In this document: piece by piece, positions 58,334 through 64,000 of the stretch
How the letters are laid out: each line of letters opens with the position of its first letter
How positions within the stretch are numbered: the first letter of the stretch is position 1
Origin: Candidatus Bathyarchaeota archaeon
Lineage (GTDB): Archaea; Thermoproteota; CALKCG01; B24; DRYS01
Assembly: GCA_018396535.1 (NCBI GenBank)
Contig: JAGTQC010000001.1
Span: 62,001-126,000 of the forward strand
Length of the DNA: 64,000 bases
Direction of reading: 5' to 3'
Made by a program: the position numbers and the translations under genes
Notes under the pieces: model-generated
Told to the model about the DNA's origin: nothing
Seen by the model: only the letters and a program-made list of their open reading frames with translations
Databases searched by the model: none

Positions 58334-61300
58334 CTACGACACCTCCTCTACCAAAAGCCTAGGAGCTATGCACAAACTCATAAGCTCTTGAAGTAGAAGT
58401 TTGAATGCATAAGCTACGGTTATAGGGACTATCTTAGCCTGATCTCCACAAATATGACACTTATACTCTCTACGTCTATTATCATAATATCCTAGGAAAC
58501 CGCAATTCTTGCACACATATATAGTTGTAGCATCGGATTCCTCTAACAATCTGTCCTTAAGTAATGCTGCAGCACCGTGAGCTATCAAGCAATCTCTCTC
58601 CATCTCACCAAACCTTAAGCCACCACCTCTAGCCCTTCCTTCAGTAGGTTGACGCGTAAGCATTTGCACCTGCCCTCTGGCCCTTGCATGTATCTTATCG
58701 GCAACCATATGATGAAGCTTCTGATAGTATACGACACCTATGAATATATCGGCTTCAAACTTGTATCCAGTAGTCCCATCATACATTATCTCTCTACCGC
58801 CATACCTAAAGCCGAGCTTTCTAAGAATTTCATCAAGTTTATCTGCAGAATCATTTATGAAAGCCGTCCCATCTACGAATCTGCCAGTTATAGCTCCTAT
58901 CTTACCGGCTACAGATTCCATAAGTTGTCCTACGGTCATCCTAGAAGGTATGGCATGCGGGTTTATTATGATATCTGGGACTATACCATCCTCTGTGAAC
59001 GGCATATCCTCCTGTCTAAACACTACACCTATCACACCTTTCTGTCCATGCCTAGAAGCAAATTTATCTCCAAGTTCAGGAATTCTAGGCTCTCTAACTT
59101 TAACTTTGGCTATTCTATTACCCTGGGCATCCGCAGTTAATATTACTGTATCGACTATAGCGGATCCTCTAGATTTAAGCGAAAGAGACGTATCTCGACG
59201 AGATAGACCATAGACGCCTAATTCACGATATTCCTCCATAAATCTCGGAGGACTTGTTTTACCTACAAGAACATCACCAGTTGAAAGTTCACACTCAGGG
59301 TAGGTTAGACCATCAGGTTCAAGCTTCATGTAATAGCTTTCACCTTTATAGCCTTTCGTCTCTGGTGATGGGACCTCGAACCTATCAGTTTCCCCACCCA
59401 TATACTGGTAGCATTCAGCTTCATATGTCTTGAAGAATGTAGATCTCATCAGACCCCTATCTATAGACGATTTATTAAAGATTATAGCGTCCTCCATATT
59501 ATATCCAGAGTACGATATAATCGCTACTACGACATTCTGTCCAGTAGGCCTCTTATGATAGCCCATAATTTCCATGGGTTTAGTTTGAACTATAGGTATC
59601 TGTGGATAGTGTAGTAGATGCCCGCGACTATCTACCCTAAAGTAATAGTTTGTGGCATAAACTCCTAGGGCTTGCTTAGCCATAGCTGCTTCATAACTAT
59701 TTCTTGGAGAATGGTTATGCTCGGCATAAGGTATTAGCGAAGCACATACACCGAAAATCGTGTATGGAGCTATTTCTAAATGAGTCGTCTCTTCGGAGAT
59801 ATCCTTGTAACTTAAAGCTACTAGACAATTTTCCTCCTCTTCCGCATCTATATATTCTATCACACCCGTATAGATTAAATCATCCCATGTGATTAGACCC
59901 TTCCGTAAAGCTTCTATATGTTCTCTAGTAAGTAGAGGATACCCGTTCTCTACGACTATAAGTGGCCGTCTACATCTTCCTGAATCACAATTTATGTACA
60001 GTTCTTTAACATCTTCAAAATATGCTACATTGACCTCTGGACTTAACTTTCCAGCTCTTCTAAGTTTTTTAAGTTCTCTAATTAGTTCTTTAGGATTATA
60101 TGTGAAACCAAATGGAACACCATCTATATACACACGGGGAGCATTAAGTTTAATGGTACGGTCTGCTTCATCGAACGGTATACATCCGAGCTTAACTAGA
60201 ATTTGTTTAACCTCTTCCACATCAGCTGAAACGGATATATTTGCCATTAAAGCTAGGTTCTTAACTAAACCACAGTTGGATCCTTCAGGTGTTTCGTTAG
60301 GACAAAGACGGCCCCAATGAGTAGAATGTAGATCTCTAGCTTCGAAATTTGGCTGGGTACGACTTAGTGGCGATTGAAGCCTTCTAAGATGACTTAACGT
60401 TGATATAGAATTTGTCCTATCTAAAAGCTGAGTTACACCAACTCTCCCACGTCCCCAGTTCCCTGTAGCTAGAGCATGCTGAATACGTTCAGTCAATATG
60501 CTAGGTCTAACGATCGATCTTAAAGGTATAATTCTACCTTTCTCTAGTTTTCTGTAGAGCTTCTCGAGTTGATAGCTCATATCCTTAACTAAATCCCTGA
60601 ATACTGTTCTGAATAGATCTCCTAGAAGTTGACCTGCAAGTCTTATACGTTTATTAGCATAATGATCTTTATCATCCTGCTTTCTTAAACCTAGACGTAA
60701 TTCTATGATTCTTCTAACCATTTCTGCAAGGAATATTGCTTTAACTCTCCTTGAATCGGGGGTTCTACCTAGGTGTAGGAGGAAGTTTCTATCTAGTATC
60801 ATTAAGGCTCTATTTTTACGTCTCTCAGGAGATTGCGCGAACGCCACACGATTTCCTATATATATTAAGGCATCATCCTGTGTATCTATGCCTGACACTT
60901 TATCAAAAGATGGTTCAAGCCACTGATATATATTGGGATCTAAAGATACAAGTTCTGCTATCTCTCTATCTTTCTCTATACCAAGAGCTTTCATAACTAC
61001 AATGAAAGGCAGTTCTACAGGAACACTCGGCATGGAAACTGTTATTGTTCCATCCTTTTTCATCTTAACTTCAACTTTGGTTCTGTAGCCTATTATGGTG
61101 GAGAACACTTTTGCTCGATATATCTTTGTGTTATCGTCGTAGTCTACTAATATGCGATTAGGTGCTAAATCTTCTATACCGACTATAATTCTTTCTGAAC
61201 CATTTATTATGAAGTACCCTCCTGGATCCTCGGGATCCTCACCTATAGATATAAGCTCATCTTCGGTCATCTGGCTTAGAGGACATATTCTGGATTTAAG

Positions 61301-61693
61301 CATAATCGGTAGATCTCCTATGTATATCAACTCCATCTTGCCTTCTCGACCATCTATTATTGGAGTTACTTCAAGGTATAGAGGGGCGGCGTAAGTAAGG
61401 TTTCGAAGTCTACAATCCATGGGTGTAACTTCGGTTTCTGACCCATCGACTTCAAATACCTTTGGCCTACCTATATGAATCTTACCGAATTTTAACTGTA
61501 TGCTCATTCCTCTAACATAAACCGAGATCCCTCCTATACTTTCGACTATGGAATTTAAATCACGTTCAATAAATTCATTATAAGAGTCGAGATGCTGACC
61601 TGCAAGTTTCCGAGATTGAAAGAAAGCTTTCATTAAGAACCATAGATCCTCTGAAGAAAGCCATACATCCTCAGAGTGTTTATCTGCCGACAT
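58334..61693 (-). CDS. rpoB: DNA-directed RNA polymerase subunit B, unsplit
   Basis: 1119 aa: GYFIINGSERIIVGIEDLAPNRI…LCPNETPEGSNCGLVKNLAL…GDKFASRHGQKGVIG…RPTEGRARGGGLRFGEMERDCLIAHG. Confidence 0.97.
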   Translation of the reverse strand: MSADKHSEDVWLSSEDLWFLMKAFFQSRKLAGQHLDSYNEFIERDLNSIVESIGGISVYVRGMSIQLKFGKIHIGRPKVFEVDGSETEVTPMDCRLRNLTYAAPLYLEVTPIIDGREGKMELIYIGDLPIMLKSRICPLSQMTEDELISIGEDPEDPGGYFIINGSERIIVGIEDLAPNRILVDYDDNTKIYRAKVFSTIIGYRTKVEVKMKKDGTITVSMPSVPVELPFIVVMKALGIEKDREIAELVSLDPNIYQWLEPSFDKVSGIDTQDDALIYIGNRVAFAQSPERRKNRALMILDRNFLLHLGRTPDSRRVKAIFLAEMVRRIIELRLGLRKQDDKDHYANKRIRLAGQLLGDLFRTVFRDLVKDMSYQLEKLYRKLEKGRIIPLRSIVRPSILTERIQHALATGNWGRGRVGVTQLLDRTNSISTLSHLRRLQSPLSRTQPNFEARDLHSTHWGRLCPNETPEGSNCGLVKNLALMANISVSADVEEVKQILVKLGCIPFDEADRTIKLNAPRVYIDGVPFGFTYNPKELIRELKKLRRAGKLSPEVNVAYFEDVKELYINCDSGRCRRPLIVVENGYPLLTREHIEALRKGLITWDDLIYTGVIEYIDAEEEENCLVALSYKDISEETTHLEIAPYTIFGVCASLIPYAEHNHSPRNSYEAAMAKQALGVYATNYYFRVDSRGHLLHYPQIPIVQTKPMEIMGYHKRPTGQNVVVAIISYSGYNMEDAIIFNKSSIDRGLMRSTFFKTYEAECYQYMGGETDRFEVPSPETKGYKGESYYMKLEPDGLTYPECELSTGDVLVGKTSPPRFMEEYRELGVYGLSRRDTSLSLKSRGSAIVDTVILTADAQGNRIAKVKVREPRIPELGDKFASRHGQKGVIGVVFRQEDMPFTEDGIVPDIIINPHAIPSRMTVGQLMESVAGKIGAITGRFVDGTAFINDSADKLDEILRKLGFRYGGREIMYDGTTGYKFEADIFIGVVYYQKLHHMVADKIHARARGQVQMLTRQPTEGRARGGGLRFGEMERDCLIAHGAAALLKDRLLEESDATTIYVCKNCGFLGYYDNRRREYKCHICGDQAKIVPITVAYAFKLLLQELMSLCIAPRLLVEEVS

Positions 61694-61695
61694 GA

Positions 61696-62025
61696 TCAGC
61701 CCTCCGTTACGTATCTATAGGCTATGGCAACCCCTGCTGTAGGGCTTTTACGTCTAACCCTAATTATATCACCTGGTCTACCACCTATTGCTATAACTGC
61801 AGGGTCTGAAACTCTTATTAAAGGCAGTTGGTAAGGTTTTACACCATACTTTTTAAGAACATTCTCAGCATCTATATAACTGAGTAACTCGTGTCTAGGT
61901 ACAAGGAAATGATCGAATATATTGAACTTAAGTTTGGATCTATTTTTCAAGAGAACTGAACCTCCATCACTAGTACCAGAGACTAAACTAGTAGCAGTGT
62001 ATACTTGCTTATAAACGTTACTCAA
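61696..62025 (-). CDS. rpoH: DNA-directed RNA polymerase subunit H
   Basis: FNIFDHFLVPRHELLSYIDAENVLKKYGVKPYQLPLIRVSDPAVIAIGGRPGDIIRVRRKSPTAG. Confidence 0.95.
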   Translation of the reverse strand: MSNVYKQVYTATSLVSGTSDGGSVLLKNRSKLKFNIFDHFLVPRHELLSYIDAENVLKKYGVKPYQLPLIRVSDPAVIAIGGRPGDIIRVRRKSPTAGVAIAYRYVTEG

Positions 62026-62085
62026 TTGTAATGCATCCTAGAATATTTATTAACCACCCATAAAGCAAATAATTTTCTAGAAGAC

Positions 62086-63429
62086 ATGATGACAAATTTA
62101 GAATGGTACCAAGAGGATTTCTGGGTTAAAGTCTTCACAACGTCACCAGACGCAGTAGATCCCGATGAGAATGTGATATGTACATACTATATAGAACCTA
62201 GAACAGGGATGAGTCTTAAAGATGCAGGCATCTACGTAGCGGCTGAAGAGAGCATAGGTACATGGACCAGAGTGGGCACTATGCAGGATTATGTTCTACG
62301 ATATGCAGCTAAAGTCTTTGAGACCATAGAAGTAGGAGGTGGAGGTATAGTGAAGGTAGCATACCCATTAGATCTCTTCGATCTGGATGCAGGGATATCT
62401 CATATGTTAAGCATAATAGCCGGTAACCTATTTGGGATTAGCGCTGTAGATAATATCAGACTCCTAGATCTAGAGCTACCAAGGGAGTATGCAGAAGTTT
62501 TCAGAGGACCTAAATTCGGTATAGAAGGGGTCCGTAGACTAGTTGGTACTGATAGGAAGCCTAGACCACATTTGGGGACTATTATAAAGCCTAAGGTCGG
62601 ACTTACTGCTAAAGATTTTGCTAAAGTTGCATATGAAGCTGCTATGGGAGGAGTAGATTTCATCAAAGATGACGAAACATTAACGAGTCAGAAGTTTAAT
62701 ACGGTAGAAGATAGGATTACACATGTTATGAATGCCCTAGATAAAGTTAAATCTGAGACAGGAAGAAATGTGCTATACGCGTGCGACATAACGTCAGACT
62801 ATAATCGCTTATTTAAGCATGCAGAGACAGTTTTAGAACATGGCGGAAATTGCGTAATGGTTGATGTACTCTGTACAGGTTATGCTGCTTTGAGAGCTCT
62901 AGCAGAGGATCCATCTATAAAGGTACCTATACATGTACATAGAGCTCTACATGCAGCTATGACTCGTAATCCTAAACATGGAATACATATGATGGTTATA
63001 GCTAAACTTGTGAGGTTAGCTGGCGGTGATCAGTTACATACAGGTACGGCTGTCGGTAAGATGGAGAAGCCTAGAGGACCATCAGATATATTAGATGAAT
63101 GGAGAGGGATAAGAGCTATAAGAAGGATAAACGATATGTTAAGATCACCCTGGTTCCATCTTAAGACTATACTACCAGTTGCTTCAGGTGGTATACATCC
63201 CGCAATAGTTCCAGATAATCTTGAAGCCTTAGGCTCACCAGATATACAAGTCAATGCTGGCGGAGGCATACATGGACATCCTATGGGTAGCAGAGCCGGA
63301 GCTACAGCTATGATGCAAGCTATAGAAGCCTATATGAATGGAATAACGTTAGAAGAATATAGCAAGACTCATGAAGAATTAAGGATAGCACTAGAGTATT
63401 GGGGCTATAAATTTAAAGCTGAAGACTAA
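62086..63429 (+). CDS. rbcL: Ribulose-1,5-bisphosphate carboxylase large chain, archaeal form III-like
   Basis: GTIIKPKVGLTAKDFAKVAYEAAMGGVDFIKDDETLTSQ (catalytic/carbamylation region); HVHRALHAAMTRNPKHGI; LHTGTAVGKMEKP. Confidence 0.95.
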   Translation: MMTNLEWYQEDFWVKVFTTSPDAVDPDENVICTYYIEPRTGMSLKDAGIYVAAEESIGTWTRVGTMQDYVLRYAAKVFETIEVGGGGIVKVAYPLDLFDLDAGISHMLSIIAGNLFGISAVDNIRLLDLELPREYAEVFRGPKFGIEGVRRLVGTDRKPRPHLGTIIKPKVGLTAKDFAKVAYEAAMGGVDFIKDDETLTSQKFNTVEDRITHVMNALDKVKSETGRNVLYACDITSDYNRLFKHAETVLEHGGNCVMVDVLCTGYAALRALAEDPSIKVPIHVHRALHAAMTRNPKHGIHMMVIAKLVRLAGGDQLHTGTAVGKMEKPRGPSDILDEWRGIRAIRRINDMLRSPWFHLKTILPVASGGIHPAIVPDNLEALGSPDIQVNAGGGIHGHPMGSRAGATAMMQAIEAYMNGITLEEYSKTHEELRIALEYWGYKFKAED

Positions 63430-63518
63430 GTGAAGCCATAGTAAACTTAATATACTATACATGTATGTTTATGTTACTTTATTTTGATGATGAAGGATTT
63501 GGGGACATCTGAGAGCTC

Positions 63519-64000
63519 CTATGAAGAGTTTGCCGAATGCTGACCACTATAATCCTTGATAAGCTTCAAAGTTCTCTCTGCCAACTCTGATATACTTGTA
63601 ATACCTATACCAGAAACAGCAGATGCTACCCTATCGTTTAATGGTCTAACCCAACATTCTGGAATACCCCTTCTACCTAGCATAACACCTAGTATAGATC
63701 CTACGGTAGCACAATTACAATCAGTATCTAAACCAGATAGTAGAGCATAATATAATGTTTTAGTGAAATCTCCTTCACCCCATAGAAGCGATGATGTAAC
63801 TATAGCAGCGTTATTTATGGTATGGACGGGATGGTAACTACTGTATCTTGTAAGTATTTGCTCTATAGCTTCAAACCATGATAATCCTTTACGATACAGA
63901 TCTAAGACGAAGTTTAAGGCTTCAAATAACCTACTCCTAGATGGGATACTCTTTAAACCATCAAGTATTAAATCGAACGGTGATACATGGTAAAACGCCA
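63519..64000 (-). CDS. ADP-ribosylglycohydrolase family protein (partial, runs off window)
   Basis: Minus-strand frame includes …NAAIVTSSLLWGEGDFTKTLYYALLSGLDTDCNCATVGSILGVMLGRRGIPECWVRPLNDRVAS…; stop at 63519-63521. Confidence 0.8.
   Translation of the reverse strand, partial: AFYHVSPFDLILDGLKSIPSRSRLFEALNFVLDLYRKGLSWFEAIEQILTRYSSYHPVHTINNAAIVTSSLLWGEGDFTKTLYYALLSGLDTDCNCATVGSILGVMLGRRGIPECWVRPLNDRVASAVSGIGITSISELAERTLKLIKDYSGQHSANSS

Noticed and set aside
1-64000. CRISPR arrays, transposases, phage genes, rRNA
   Set aside because: No direct-repeat arrays, transposase/integrase motifs or rRNA-like sequence were seen on reading both strands.

Overview
64-kb window from a thermophile-type archaeon, probably Thermoproteota/TACK. 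The lineage is inferred from gene content only. It is dense with core genes and has no CRISPR array, IS element or obvious phage. Main blocks: (i) cmk(3' end)-rpl14e-cbf5; (ii) an ABC exporter operon with a 1075-aa repeat-rich surface protein; (iii) a group 4 [NiFe]-hydrogenase locus in two convergent halves; (iv) AOR plus a MoaD-like protein, PgsC/PgsB-like genes and NucS; (v) two ABC-2 ATPase/permease pairs; (vi) a leuA/ilvBNC block; (vii) an apparently continuous 11-gene operon running from aspartate to Phe/Tyr precursors (lysC-asd-ADHS-DHQS II-aroD-aroE-aroK-aroA-aroC-pheA-tyrA); (viii) an rpoH-rpoB-rpoA(unsplit)-rpl30e-nusA-rps12-rps7-EF1A-rps10-pth2 block; (ix) a form III-like RuBisCO. 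There are three tRNAs: Ser(GGA), Arg(CCT), Pro(TGG). The most notable observations are: a 34-nt bulge-helix-bulge intron splitting cbf5, readable to the nucleotide; four conserved genes (cbf5, leuA, tyrA, rpl30e) with no in-frame ATG/GTG/TTG at the expected N-terminus, three of which carry TTA at that position; an unsplit RpoA; a perfect 9-3-9 inverted repeat just upstream of the aromatic operon; a MoaD-like protein with residues beyond its GG; and a decayed membrane-protein gene. All calls come from reading the sequence. No searches were run.
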